64,000 nt of DNA from Scleroderma bovista (GCA_037178675.1 JAYMGJ010000012.1:1-64000), one strand, 5' to 3'; shown: positions 12,070-24,111, counted from the stretch's first letter. Made by a program: numbers and translations. The notes: generated from the letters alone by a model not told the origin.

Positions 12070-12882
12070 CAGTGACTCCAAAAACCCTTTCCATAACTAA
12101 CCCTAACAGCAGTGTGTGAAGCACACTGCCAAACACATAGAAAATGACACTAAGCTTTGGTGGAGTGGTAAATAGTACATGCTCTTGGCTACAATATTGC
12201 TCCCTAAGTCATGTGATTTCATTCACACAGTCCAGAGATATGGGCATTTTAAATTGGTAACTAGGATCTCATTCAAAACAGTCTATAATTGCTATTGTTT
12301 GTTGATACAAACAAAGATACACATGTAACCAATATGTCTGAGCTTAAAAAGGTTCACACACTTCTTTGTTTTCAACCACCATCTAGGAAGGGTAGAACAC
12401 TTCTTAGAGCAAGGTTTAGATACAGCAGAAGGGCTGACACCTACTTGCTTGGCAATAGCTTCACCAGAATTGCCAGAGTCAAGCAAAGAGAGAATGGTGT
12501 TTTGTTGAGTAAGAGAGAGGGATCTGACCATGATGGTGGTTGAAAACAAAGAAGTGTGTGAACCTTTTTAAGCTCAGACATATTGGTTACATGTGTATCT
12601 TTGTTTGTATCAACAAACAATAGCAATTATAGACTGTTTTGAATGAGATCCTAGTTACCAATTGAAAAGTGAAAAAACCCTTTCCATGGACTTGCTGTTT
12701 TAAAATGCCCATATCTCTGGACTGTGTGAACAAAATCACATGACTTAGGGAGCAATATTGTAGCCAAGAGCATGTACTATTTACAACTCCACCAAAGCTT
12801 AGTGTCATTTTCTATGTGTTTGGCAGTGTGCTTCGCGCACTGCTGTTAGGGTTAGTTATGGAAAGGGTTTTTGGAGTCATTG
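12070..12882. mobile_element. Tc1/mariner-type foldback element in an ORF
   Basis: This 813-bp element has ends CAGTGACTCCAAAAACCC (left) and the complement of CAATGACTCCAAAAACCC (right). It is flanked by TA on both sides (12068-12069 and 12883-12884), the Tc1/mariner target signature. Two long inverted arms (12070 to about 12385 and about 12536 to 12882) surround a ~150-bp centre, so the whole element can fold into one hairpin. The right arm has a ~30-bp segment absent from the left arm. The insertion splits an otherwise continuous reading frame. Confidence 0.9.
12385..12531 (-). pseudogene. Tc1-like transposase N-terminal HTH fragment
   Basis: The loop between the inverted arms encodes MVRSLSLTQQNTILSLLDSG and AIAKQVGVSPSAVSK. 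This matches the first helix-turn-helix of Tc1/mariner transposases, where it contacts the terminal repeats. The frame then passes into the inverted arm and the rest of the transposase, including the DDE catalytic core, is missing. The fragment probably records the autonomous parent from which the foldback element was derived. Confidence 0.75.
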
Positions 12883-12884
12883 TA

Positions 12885-13341
12885 AAGCCAGAAAGTCCTT
12901 CTGTGAAAGCATGTTTTCAAGGCCCTGAAAGAAAGTCCATGCATCTGAATTCTTTGTGGGTGCATTGTAGCTACTGTCCTCCTCAACGATCACCATGATT
13001 ATAACTACAAGGTGGGGGAGTCCCCGGATATACTTCTTCAGTTTCTCGACAAGGTGCATCTTCTGCTCAGAGAAAGCACATTCTCCAATGAGAACGTACT
13101 GAGGATCATCATCTGTGGTGCCTTGGATGTCCATCAATGATATCACCATGTCAGGTGTAAGCGAAGACCTTCCGACCAATAGATGGTAATTCATGTGTAT
13201 GCAAGCACGGACGACATTTTGATCGTAAGGAATTTCGTCCAGCATCCTGGCAAGGGTGTGATTCAGGTCATCAAACAGTGCTTCATGTACAGGGGACACT
13301 AATTCAATGATCATGCTGTGGACATCTGTGTCGTACGTCAA
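12885..13341 (-). pseudogene. unrecognised gene, middle part (possible PD-(D/E)XK-like fold)
   Basis: An open frame of about 150 codons reads LTPDMVISLMDIQG, then YVLIGECAFSEQKMHLVEKL, then HLVVIIMVIVEE. The order (PD, strand, E-x(n)-K, helix, hydrophobic strand) resembles restriction-endonuclease-like folds, but that is only a pattern guess. The frame continues across the transposon into 11354-12069. Upstream sequence (13342-13594) contains a likely intron or spacer before the next coding block. Confidence 0.5.
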
Positions 13342-13594
13342 CCTGTGATGTCATTAGAACCGAACATTTTAACTCATTCAAATCAGGTCATTGCACCAAG
13401 CATTTGTGGAGATCGCCGACATATCCTCAATGATATGTGAAATTGTTTCATATTCATCCGGCCCAACATCTGGAAACACCTCCTGATTGATAGAAGTCTT
13501 ATTTGGTGTCTGCCAAATAATGACTGACCTTCAACACTTCCTCTATGTTAGCTTTGGCAATGTAACCTAGAATACTCTTGCAGATATCTTCAGG

Positions 13595-14086
13595 TCATGA
13601 TTTAGCTACAGTAAGATACAAACTTCTGAAGTTTGAAAAATGGGAATTACCTTTGTTGAGATTCTTGGAAGTATCGTGACCAGTGGCCTCCTTGAGAAGG
13701 GCATCCCACTGACCAAAGCCAACCTTCTCTCCAGTTTGGCTTGCAGTGTTGTGGGGACATTTGAGGGAAATAGGAGTGCCAGCTGCTTCCTGAGCGCCAT
13801 GCAAACCCGTAGATTGAGTTGTGGACACCAGATAAGGAGATTCTTCAGTGGTTCGCACAGATAAGGAGTTGGGGGATGAGATTGAATGGATGGCTTTGGG
13901 TCTCTCAGGCTTGATGGTGTTGTATATCGTCTGGGTTGTACCTCTGGCCCTTTGGAATGGTGAAGACCGAGCCTCACGAAGTTGAGGCTGCTGAACACGA
14001 CTTTGGATCCCATTTGTATAGCTTCGGGTCATCATTGGTGGGGAATGGCTGTAATAGGTGCCATCGACTACAGCTGTAGAATGCAC
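13595..14086 (-). pseudogene. unrecognised gene, upstream part
   Basis: The minus-strand frame is rich in Ser, Thr, Pro and Gln and reads TGEKVGFGQWDALLKEATGH near its end. It is cut at 14087 by the 5.95-kb inverted-repeat element. Beyond the element, 20041-20280 has an open minus-strand frame that could be its earlier portion. Same strand and style as 11354-13341, so probably the same gene. No family recognised. Confidence 0.45.
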
Positions 14087-14852
14087 ACTGCAAGCATTTG
14101 TGGATGTTTTGTGACAAAACATTGTAAAAAAATAGAAGAAAGAGATACTCTTTTATTTGCAATTTTGTTTAACACAAAAGACAAATATTATACAGCATAA
14201 TCTTTGTCATTTTTATCTCAAGACATGGTTTGAGACTATTTCTTATGTCAGGGCAGTAAAAAATTTAATCTTTTTCTTCTGCCTATCCTTTGCAAAACAA
14301 AATGGAGAAAACACAATATAACTTTCCTTGTATTTAGGGACTAAAAACCATAATGTTCTGTGAAAAAATATTGTGAATCACATACACTATATACTTAACA
14401 AAAAAAGCCTATAATCACAAGGTATATCCTAATAAATGCTACTCTAAATAAACATCCCTTGTTCTGGCCATAAACATTACATGCATAACATCATTTTATT
14501 GCACAAATCATTTAAAAAAAAACTCAACATGTTTATGGCCAAAACATTACATGCATAACATCATTTTATTGCACAAATCATCTTTAAAAAAACTCAACAT
14601 GTTTATGGCCAAAACATGGAGAATGCATTTTCAATGTTTTTTGTTGAAAAATGATATGGATACCTGTGAGACCTGACTATCTAAACATGGACTGCCTCAA
14701 ACATGGTGGTGAGGAAGACACCTAGGTAGCTAGTGGAATAGTGATTGTTGTTATGCTGGTGGGTGGGGCTGTTGACATTTGTCAACAGGGGTGGTGGCAG
14801 TGGTGGTGCTGGTGTCAGGTGTCATTGTTGTGCTGGTGCTGGAGGGACCATA

Positions 14853-15744
14853 GTTGTCATGCTGGTAGTGGGTAGGGCTGTTAAGTTGTCATTGCCTGGC
14901 TGGTGAGGCTTGTATATGCTGCAATACAATCATTTGTACCAAATATTGTTGCAGATGGAGGTGATGCTTACCCTCTGAAGAACCTCTGATGGATCTCCCC
15001 ACAATGTTGTCAATCTTACTTGATAGACCCAATAGACTGGTGGGAGGGATGTGATACCCTCAGTGCACCTTCCTCACAATGTTGATTGGGCCCAATAGAC
15101 TTCTGTCAGGGGCTCTCAACCATTTCAGGAATTGGCATTGGAAGAGGGCATATATTAGGTACATTGTCAGGTACACAAAAATTATTATATCTAAAGACCA
15201 TGGGAACACAAACAAACTGCTGCCAAGGGTGGTGCCATGCCACTGGTGTGTTACTGATCTTTCCTCAAGAGATCTGGGGGTCAGGTGTTGGCCTAGCATT
15301 AAGGCCAAGGTGCTATGTAGCATAGTTGTGCTTCCCAAAGATTAGAAAGGCTGAACAAATACTTAAGCATGAGACTGAAGGGTATGGTCAAAGACTGACT
15401 TAGTATGAGTGCAGACACAGTGAGGGGAAAAGGCACATTACATATGGTAAGAGTTCTCAAGATTGATTTAGCCATTGGCATTAAAGCTCCATGAAAAACT
15501 CTAGCTGGGAGTTATTGATGCAACTCTGAGGTGTCCTGAGATCTTTCAAAGGCATGTGGCATCTCTCATCCTGCATGTTGTGGCCACCCACATGATGACA
15601 ACAATGATGGCAGTGGCCAGCCAACACCGCTATGACAAAAACCAACTTATGTGTTAATGTCAATGGCTCAACCACCTGTGAGCATGATGGCAAGTGCCAA
15701 CACTACTCACTACAAACAACACCACTACTGTCCATGGCCATTGA
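14853..15744. other. centre of the inverted-repeat element, left part
   Basis: No gene is recognised. The sequence has GGTGGTGCTGGTG-like runs next to the arm and short open frames only. Confidence 0.4.
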
Positions 15745-17806
15745 TAGTGTTTTAAGGTCCGGTCCGGTCCGGTCCTGGACCCCTTTTTTGGGAGGACCAG
15801 GACCAGGACCAGTCCTCCAAATCTCAGAAAAAGGGAGGACTGAGGACTGGACCACTTAGGACCAGTCCTCATTGGTCCTGGGCCGGTCCTAGGACCAGTC
15901 TGGACCGGTCCTTTCAGAGGATTGGTGCAGATTGATATCAGGACCACCCAGGACTGATGAGGACTAGGCAAAAGCACAGGGAATCCAAGGGGTGTCTCAT
16001 GGCTGACCCATACCCATGCCCAGGACATACCCATTACCTGCAGCATGGGTCCAGGTTGCAAGTGGGTAACAACCCAGTGGGTTCAGGTGGTAGTGCAAGC
16101 ATTGTTCAAAGTACCCTTGGGTTGCAGGTACACCCCCAAGTGCACATGATATTGGCAGATGCAGATGTAGTCTATAGGGAATTCCATGGGTCAACCCCTG
16201 GGTGTCTAGGGCCCAACCTGCACCCCAACCTGCATGACACCTGCATCCATACACCCAAGGGTGTGGGTCTTTCCCACAGGTGTAAGGGTGCTGACCTGTC
16301 AGAGGTTTGCCCAGGGGTTCAACTATAGGTGTAAACTTTGGTGATGATTTGATGGACATGTTCTACACCTTGTAAACACCTGTATAAGCCTTTGTACTAT
16401 TGTATCAACTAGGTAGAGTGCTGAGAACAGCTGAGAACAGTTGCAAACAAAGTGTACAAAGGTTGGGGGGTCACTATAGGGGTGGACTCTGCTGATGATT
16501 TGATGGTTGTGTTCTGCACCTTGTAAACATGTGTAGCAGCCTTTATACTATTGTACCAACTATGTAGAGTGTGGGGAACAGCTGCGAACAGCTGCGAACA
16601 AAGTGTACAGCGTGTACAATGATTTGCAGGCTGACTATAGGGTATACTCTGCTGATGATTTGATGGTCATGTCCTGCACCTTGTAAACATGTGTAACAGC
16701 CTTTATATTATTGTACAAACTATGTAGAGTGTGTGTAATAGCTGCGAACAGCTGCGAACAAAGTGTACAGCATGTACAATGATTTGCAGGTTGACTATAG
16801 GGTATACTCTGCTGATGATTTGATGGTCATGTCCTGCACCTTGTAAACATGTGTAACAGCCTTTATACTATTGTACAAACTATGTAGAGTGTGGGGAACA
16901 GCTGCGAACAGCTGCGAACAAAGTGTACAAAGTGTATAAAGGTTTTCAGGTTTACTATAGGGTATACTCTGTTGATGATTTGATGGTGGTGTTCTGCACC
17001 TTGTAAACATGTGTAGCAGCCTTTATACTATTGTACCAACTATGTAGAGTGTGGGGAACAGCTGCGAACAGCTGCGAACAAAGTGTACAGCATGTACAAT
17101 GATTTGCAGGTTGACTATAGGGTATACTCTGCTGATGATTTGATGGTGGTGTTCTGCACCTTGTAAACATGTGTAACAGCCTTTATACTGTTGTACAAAC
17201 TATGTAGAGTGTGGGGAACAGCTGCGAACAGCTGCGAACAAAGTGTAGAGAGTGTACAAAGGTTTACAAGTTGACAATAGGGTATACTCTGCCAATAATT
17301 TAATGGATGTGCCCTGCACCTTTTAAAAATGTATACTAGCCTTTGTGCTATTGCACCAACTATGTAAAGTGTTGTGGACAGCTGTGAACAAAGTGTATTC
17401 AGTGCTATCCATCGGCAACCCACACCCATACCCCTGAGGTGATAACTAGGAGTAGTGTAGTTATGACTAGGTTAAGTGGTGTAGTTATGAGTAGGTTAAG
17501 TAGGTTTATGTTTTGTAGTATAGTGATGACTAGGTTAAGTGGGTTATGGCTGAATTAAGTATGTAGGCTAGTTATGGCTAGGTTAAATATCACTCATTAA
17601 CAACAATTAATAGAGGTAAAATAGGGACTAGGACCGGTCCAGACCGGTCCAGGTCCAGTCCTTAAGCACCCCAGAAAAGTAGAGGACCAGGACTGATACT
17701 TTTTAGAATTGGGTAGGACCAGGACTGCAGTCCAGTCCTAAAATGGTCCGGTCCTGGTCCGGTCCTCGGTCCTTTAGCAGTCCTAGGACCGGACCTTCAA
17801 ACACTA
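15745..17806. mobile_element. hAT-type MITE copy 1 with 160-bp tandem repeats
   Basis: Ends are TAGTGTTTTAAGGTCCGG and the complement of TAGTGTTTGAAGGTCCGG. The flanks are GCCATTGA at 15737-15744 and 17807-17814, a perfect 8-bp target duplication. Both subterminal zones are packed with GGACC/GGTCC and GGACCGGTCC palindromes, a common arrangement for hAT transposase binding. The centre is a tandem array. The element is 2062 bp with no transposase, so it is mobilised in trans. A second copy lies at 24112-26047. Confidence 0.93.
16330..17400. repeat. 160-bp tandem repeat array inside MITE copy 1
   Basis: About 6.7 units with an exact 160-bp period. The landmark ggtatactct begins at 16641, 16801, 16961, 17121 and 17281. 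Units contain GAACAGCTGCGAACAGCTGC and a conserved TGATGATTTGATGG. The first and last units are the most diverged, as expected for arrays homogenised from the middle. Open frames read from the array (70-100 codons, minus strand) are repeat artefacts. Confidence 0.9.
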
Positions 17807-17814
17807 GCCATTGA

Positions 17815-19274
17815 TGTGGACAGCCTGACCACCACATGAGCATGCCAAGCATGAGTGCCACCACAGCTTATTGCTGATGACACCACTGCCCCAGCTATCA
17901 ATAGAGTTCAGCACCACGATGACCATTGACATCTTTCAGCCCTGAGTTATTGACATGTTAATACTAACTAGTTAATAACGTGGGAGTTTTTCATGGAGCC
18001 ATAATTGGCATTGTCCTCATGGTGAAGTAATGAGTAATGACTACAACTTGCTAACTCTGATGAGAAGTATAGTATTCACAATCACACTCAGTTAGGGAGT
18101 GGTACAGGTCAACTCATGGGTGTCACCAGTCCTGACAGAACCCATGATCTGGCCAGGTTGCCAGTTATCTATATCCACAATCATGGCTACATGCCCACAC
18201 CACCAATATCACAGGTTACATCCACATCCACAGCCTTCTCCAGACAATTTTCAAATAACTCCAGATGTATTTCAGATTGAGCAGATACAGGACAAGCATA
18301 GACAAAAGTCTGGTAATACTCATTATGGGAGACTGATATTAGACATATTTTCCACACTATTTTTAGAAAGTCAGGTCTCACAGATATCCATATCAACACA
18401 TGTGATTTTTAAACCAAAAACATGAAAAATGCATTCTCCATGTTTTGGCCATAAACAGGACCATTAGTCATGTTATCGCTGTTGACAGCATTGTCTGGCA
18501 TGTGTGGGCTTTGGTGATGTTGTGACTCATCACCATCATCATTGATGTAGTACCAGGTACATGGGCATGGATGGATGTGCCTGGTGTACTACAAATATGT
18601 ATGTTTGTGTTGCTGTTGATGAACCTCAGTGAACATGTCATACTCCAAAAAACACAGCCCTCACTGAGTCAGTTCATCCCTAGAAACTCCCTTGCCAACA
18701 TACTCTATGTCATCACCTGCCTCATCTGCATCACCCCCCCACACCAGCTGGCATCAAGGACCTTTTGGCCAAGATCGTGACAACCAGCTCTTAGTTAACT
18801 AACAACTGGCCTTCCAGCAGCAACCATTGCAGTGAACTTCCATAATCTTATTTGCCAGCTGTCATGATTCACACCATGTCTGTCCATGTATCTGATATCC
18901 CTTGTGCCCTCCACATGATGAAGATGTTGATGGCCCCACCAGCCAGGCAATGACAACTTAACAGCCCTACCCACCACCAGCATGACAACTATGTTGGAAA
19001 AAAGTTTTTTGGGTTGCTACCAGTTGTAAGCAATTGCAACTCCTAAATGTACAGGTGCCTTGCAATACTACCCGAAATTTACTGTAAGTAACTTGGAATA
19101 CCAGTCCAAATGAGGTTGCAATCAGGTTAGAATTTGGTTCCAAGCAATGGGCCTGAAATTGCAGCCCAATTTTTCCATTATAGTAAGGTGCCAAGCAAAA
19201 AATATGTAAATAAATGAGTCTAAATGGTGTCTAAATATGGTATGATTGCAACGGGGTGTTTGAAACTTCTGACA
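17815..19274. other. centre of the inverted-repeat element, right part
   Basis: No gene recognised. It includes open frames of up to 108 codons without motifs. The segment near 18385-18440 resembles arm sequence (tcaggtctcacag and catgttttggccataaaca), so a partial internal copy of the arm is present. Confidence 0.4.
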
Positions 19275-20040
19275 TATGGTCCCTCCAGCACTAGCACAAC
19301 AATGACACCTGACACCAGCCCCACCACTGCCACCACCTCCATTGACAAATGTCAACAGCCCCACCCACCAGCATAACAACAATCACTATTCCACTAGCTA
19401 CCTAGGTGTCTTCCTCACCACCATGTTTGAGGCAGTCCATGTTTAGATAGTCAGGTCTCACAGGTATCCATATCATTTTTCAACAAAAAACATTGAAAAT
19501 GCATTCTCCATGTTTTGGCCATAAACATGTTGAGTTTTTTTAAAGATGATTTGTGCAATAAAATGATGTTATGCATGTAATGTTTTGGCCATAAACATGT
19601 TGAGTTTTTTTTTAAATGATTTGTGCAATAAAATGATGTTATGCATGTAATGTTTATGGCCAGAACAAGGGATGTTTATTTAGAGTAGCATTTATTAGGA
19701 TATACCTTGTGATTATAGGCTTTTTTTGTTAAGTATATAGTGTATGTGATTCACAATATTTTTTCACAGAACATTATGGTTTTTAGTCCCTAAATACAAG
19801 GAAAGTTATATTGTGTTTTCTCCATTTTGTTTTGCAAAGGATAGGCAGAAGAAAAAGATTAAATTTTTTACTGCCCTGACATAAGAAATAGTCTCAAACC
19901 ATGTCTTGAGATAAAAATGACAAAGATTATGCTGTATAATATTTGTCTTTTGTGTTAAACAAAATTGCAAATAAAAGAGTATCTCTTTCTTCTATTTTTT
20001 TACAATGTTTTGTCACAAAACATCCACAAATGCTTGCAGT

Positions 20041-20280
20041 GGCATGTAGATTTCTACGATGAAGTGGAACCTGGGCAGATGTCCATGCTACAATTGGTGC
20101 TGCCCATCTGTGAATATCACCGTGTGAATGATGCATTAACGTTGGATTGAGCTGATTCGACCTGTTGAAAGCCAAATATGAATTTGGAAGTTGGAAGTTG
20201 GAACAGTGCTGATAAGCAGTTCCCAGGGCCCAGGCTGGATCTTGTTCTGTTGAGTACATACTACATGCTACATACTACAA
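20041..20280 (-). pseudogene. unrecognised coding block beyond the inverted-repeat element
   Basis: A minus-strand frame reads DPAWALGTAYQHCSNFQLPN and HGDIHRWAAPIVAWTSAQVP and runs into the right arm of the element at 20040. It is the likely upstream partner of 13595-14086. No domain recognised. Confidence 0.35.
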
Positions 20281-20389
20281 ATGCCCACATCCTTGGCGCC
20301 CCCTTTTCCTCCTGCCTCCTCTTCTCAGCATTTGCCTCCTCTCTTTGTCTTTTCTCCTCCTCCTCCTTCTGCTTCTCCACCTGGGCAGT

Positions 20390-21010
20390 TCACTCTTCTT
20401 CTCGTGTGTCCCACTCCTCCACCTCCTTGTTCCGCTCCCCCACTTCTTCATTCTGCCCCTCTGGTCTGCTCATGTCCACTGCGTTGTTGCCTCCATTTCC
20501 CTCACCTGTTTGGCTGGGTATACTCTGCAGCTGCCTCATCTGTACCAAGGTTGAATGGTACATTGAGCGTGTCAAGGCCACCATGGGGGAAATAGTCTGA
20601 AAGACTCTGGTGAATTATTCTGGCATGGAATGTGGAGGTGATCAATGAGAGATAGAAATGGATGAGAAGAACAGTGGGTGAAAGGATGTGGCCACAAGTC
20701 CCTAACTCAAACCTTCCAGACATGGGAAGGAATGTGGGGAGTATTGGAACATTATCCTTTGTAAATCCCTGTAGGAGGTTTATAACTAGACAAGAAATGA
20801 AGCCACACACCGCGTATGGTCTGCATACTTTTTGCTGCTGGATAAGGAGCCAGTGGCAAGAAACGCACTGGAAGCATACATCATCTTCTACGAGGGTGGC
20901 CCGATGCTCTGCAGGGACCTGAATGCATTTCAAACACATAGTGTGCAGGCAGTCATCGCACTTGTAGAGGAAGCTGCCATCCTGGCACAGATAACAAAAC
21001 TAGTATATCT
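20390..21010 (-). pseudogene. Cys-rich (PHD/RING-like) repetitive hypothetical protein
   Basis: The minus strand encodes QDGSFLYKCDDCLHTMCLKC and then CFQCVSCHW, a Cys/His spacing like a PHD, ZZ or RING treble-clef finger. This is followed by PILPTFLPMSGRFELGT, an SDYFPHGGL block, NVPFNLGTDE, and a Glu-rich tail. The start lies beyond 20939, in a frame that is open back to about 21010. The combination is reminiscent of multi-copy uncharacterised basidiomycete proteins. A role cannot be given. It lies on the same strand as the fragments at 11354-14086 and 20041-20280 and could belong to the same transposon-associated gene set. Confidence 0.45.
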
Positions 21011-21649
21011 TAGTCCTGGGGGGAAATCAAGAGAAAAATGTACTTACCAGTATCTTGGGTGGCTTCCCAGCTGTTACCTTATCTGCACACTGTCGGAGGG
21101 GAGGGACACAAATAATTGGCATTACTGGTGGAGCGCCTGCTTGTAACGGACTATGACTTTTTATCTTATCTAATCTGTGATTAGATGACATCCTAACTTA
21201 TCAGACCTGTACGCAACCTGATTACAACCTGTAAGCAGCCTGTATACAACCTGGAACGCTATATGTAGCCTAGTCCCTTGCCTCATGTATGTCTTCTGGT
21301 AGCCATACCTACACCCTTGATGTCATACCACTACCTACATACATGCTGTAGTCTCATGTATACCTCATGCCTGGTGCATGCTCTGTAGTATATGTACTGG
21401 TGAATCCAGCACCCTGGAGCTCTCCATTTGAGCTCTCTTTGGGTTTATGCTCTAAGACTCAACTCCTATCCCTCCTCGGAGCTTGTGTGATAGTTCTTTG
21501 GGCTTGTCCCTTAGGGTTGTCTCACTGCTGCTCTTGCATTTCTGCATAGCTCTGGGATGGAGATATGATTTGCAGTTCCACCTGCAGACTTTTTGGCAGT
21601 TTGTCTCATATGCATCAGCAACTTGACAAATTTTCTGAAGAACTGAAAA

Positions 21650-22520
21650 AATCTGAAAATCTGAGATCAGACATTCTCAGACATTTTCAGACCAGCAGTC
21701 AGTCAGTAATTCAGAATTTGCCCTTCTGATATCAGTTCAGCAGTTACACAGACCTTCAGTTATTTTCAGGTCAGCAGTTTTTCATATATTCAGACTGTCA
21801 GAATATGTCAGTTATTTTCAGTTCAGCAGTCCAGCAGTCACAGAGAACACAAGAATTTATCAGATAATGTCAGCCCAACAGTTATTTTTAGTTCAGCAGT
21901 TTAGCAGTTACACAGAACACCATAATTTATCAGATAATGTCAGCCTAACAGTTGTCCAGCAAGGCAGCATATCAGATTGCCAGTAATTCTCAGATAGTAT
22001 CAGATAGTCAGTTATTTGCAGTCAAACAGTTTAATAGAACATCAGACCCTCTCAGTGTATCAGTAATTTCCAGTACCTCAGTCTCTCAAATGATCAGACC
22101 ATCAGTTATTTTCAGCCCATCATTTCTTCAGACTCTCAGAGTGTCAGTAGTTATCAGTTTAATAGTTTCTCAGACTGTCAGTAGTTTTTAGCTTACTAGT
22201 TTTCCAGACTGTCAGACTATCAGTAGTTATCAGTTTAATAGCTGTCCAGGACTATCAGACTATTAGTAATTCTCAACTTACCAGTTTTTCAGATTGTCAG
22301 ATTGTCAGTAGTTCTCAGCTTACCAGTTTTCCAGACTGTCAGACTATCAGTAATTCTTAGCTTACCAGTTTCTCTGATTGTCAGTAGTTCTGAGCTTACT
22401 AGTTTCTCAGACTGTCAAACTATCAGTAATGCTTAGCTTACCAGTTTCTCTGATTGTCAGTAGTTCTGAGCTTACTAGTTTCTCAGACTCTCAGATCATC
22501 AATTTCTCTGATTTATCCAG
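21650..22520. repeat. TCAG-rich degenerate minisatellite
   Basis: About 870 bp made of loosely repeated words: TCAGTTATTTTCAGTTCAGC in the left half, and TCAGTAGTTCTCAGCTTACC and TTTCCAGACTGTCAGAC in the right half. Spacing is irregular (about 30-60 bp). No open frame or known element accounts for it. Confidence 0.7.
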
Positions 22521-22570
22521 ATTTTCACAAACTCAGTAAAAAACCACCATCAACAATGCAAATCAATAAG

Positions 22571-22858
22571 CAACTAAACACTATTCAGAGTCCTGTTCAA
22601 TGCATCTAGCCCTTCCAGATGGCCTCCTCAACTGGGCCACCACAGCATCCAAAGTAGGCTGAGGATGATAAGCCCCCCTGAACTTTGCAGCAGCTGTCAA
22701 AATCTTCTTCCACTGATTACCAGAAAGATGATCAACAGATTCCATCACCTCATTAGTAGCAAACCCCCAGACTTTTCAACTAAACCTTTGATGGGCCTTG
22801 TGTGGTGGAGCATACTCTCCTGTTGACCATGCTCGAAAAGCTTTCTCAACCTGTCAAT
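22571..22858 (-). pseudogene. unrecognised coding remnant
   Basis: Without a start codon, the minus strand is open and protein-like: VEKAFRAWSTGEYAPPHKAH, one TGA, then NEVMESVDHLSGNQWKKILT and LDAVVAQLRRPSGRARCIEQ up to a stop near 22571. The single TGA could be a CGA or TGG that decayed. The family is unknown. It probably belongs to a transposon disrupted by the LTR sequences at 22885. Confidence 0.4.
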
Positions 22859-22884
22859 GCATTAGTTGTGATGTAAATAGACAG

Positions 22885-22964
22885 TGTGCGCCTAAGTGAG
22901 GGAAGAGGTCAGAACAACCAACAACCAACACCAAATGACAACAAAAAGTGAGTGGTGGTCTTCC
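22885..22964. repeat. LTR fragment, family TGTGCGCC
   Basis: These 80 bp, starting TGTGCGCCTAAGTGAGGG, match the start of the larger LTR copy at 43810. The match stops at GGTCTTCC, exactly where a new TG-start (TGTAAGGGTGCCC) begins. This looks like an LTR hit by the insertion of gypsy element B. Confidence 0.65.
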
Positions 22965-23130
22965 TGTAAGGGTGCCCTTAGGGGTCACCCATATTTGTTT
23001 ACTTATGTAATACTTCCTTTCCTATTTAATTGCTTCTTGTTATGTAATATAAGACTTACTTCTTATTATCCTACATACTCAAAGAATACACATTGGTCGT
23101 GTTCTGTGTTGAGTGAGGATCAGAGAAGCT
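22965..23130 (+). repeat. probable 5' LTR of gypsy element B
   Basis: Starts TGTAAGGGTGCCCTTAGGGG and contains tatttaat and a short run of TA-rich sequence. It sits immediately 5' of the gag-like frame at 23165 on the same strand. The exact right end is uncertain because no partner LTR survives in the window. Confidence 0.45.
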
Positions 23131-23164
23131 ACCAACCACCTTAAACTTTTTTGAACATCCATCT

Positions 23165-24111
23165 ATGTATTCAATGAGTCGAACCATCACCCGAGCAACC
23201 GCGCGCACGATGCGCAATGCGGAACAACTGCCTGGGGACCCACCCCAAAGCAATGAAATTTTTATCCAGGGTGATCAACCCAGATCCGAGGATACCCAAT
23301 GCCAAAGGACCACTGGAGGACCCACTAGGGACCTCGGACAAGGCACGGATCAACACGATCAGGACATTAATGTCCAACAGATGCCCATAGAAGCACCACC
23401 AGTTATGGTAAGATCACCCCGAGCGGGTGGTAACTATACTGGAGGGGATCGCATCCCCAGAAGCTTCGTTATAGGCACTGTGCCCATTGAGGATAGCCCT
23501 CTAACGAGTAGAAATACATCGAGAGTGATGAGCTTTGGGAATGATGCCCCGATGGAAGAGGACACGTCCTCTACTATTGGGCAAGCCGCCCGTGAAGCTG
23601 TAAGAGCGTTGGAGATGCACAATACTCCCGAAGCACCCGCGAGCCGAGAACAGGCTCTCCAGTATATGCAGGAATACCTGTGCGATGTTGAGAACCAGTG
23701 GTGAGAATATGAGGATAATATCCTCTTCGACAATCATGGTGTAAGACCCAATGAGCATCATGCTTGACAACTCTGATGCCTGCGTCAACTTCTTGAGGAG
23801 TTCGGAGGGGGGATCTGAGTCCCCTGGAGACGAAGATCAAGAGAGTGTGATTGTCAAGAGGGAGACCTCAGGAAGTCGGGCAACGAGCCCAGTAATGAGT
23901 AATAGGGGCACGTGCAACTTAGCGCAAGAAATTGAAAATGTGCGGAGAGTGTGAGCATTAACCAACAACCAGGAAGGAAACTTTGGTACACCACCCATTA
24001 GGAACCAGAGTCGAGCACCCAACAAGCGGAGGCGACCCACGTACCTCTCCGGATGTGAAGAGGATATCATAAGGCACCTTTATGGTGACCAAGCATCAGA
24101 GATGATGTGCA
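23165..24111 (+). pseudogene. gypsy element B, gag N-terminal region
   Basis: An ATG at 23165 opens a frame of 179 codons (stop near 23704). It contains ASREQALQYMQEYLCDVENQ, and further out-of-frame coding follows to 24111, where a hAT MITE is inserted. It is acidic and low-complexity, as often seen upstream of the Retrotrans_gag domain. Identification as gag rests on its position: on the same strand, and continuing beyond the MITE, a clear gag domain follows at 26438. Confidence 0.55.

Larger units (their letters stand above)
14087..20040. mobile_element. 5.95-kb element with 766-bp terminal inverted repeats
   Basis: The left arm (14087-14852) and right arm (19275-20040) are inverted copies of each other, nearly identical, starting ACTGCAAGCATTTGTGGATG. 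Each arm holds internal near-duplicates (two copies of a ~70-bp segment containing aaacattacatgcataacat). The 4.4-kb centre has no transposase or other recognisable protein and contains a hAT MITE (15745-17806). No convincing target duplication flanks the ends (GAATGCAC and GGCATGTA), so the superfamily is unclear. A large foldback or a non-autonomous DNA transposon are both possible. It interrupts a minus-strand coding region. Confidence 0.75.

Noticed and set aside
16795..17429. Series of 71-104 codon minus-strand frames with nearly the same protein
   Set aside because: They come from the 160-bp tandem units of the MITE and recur once per unit, without a domain.
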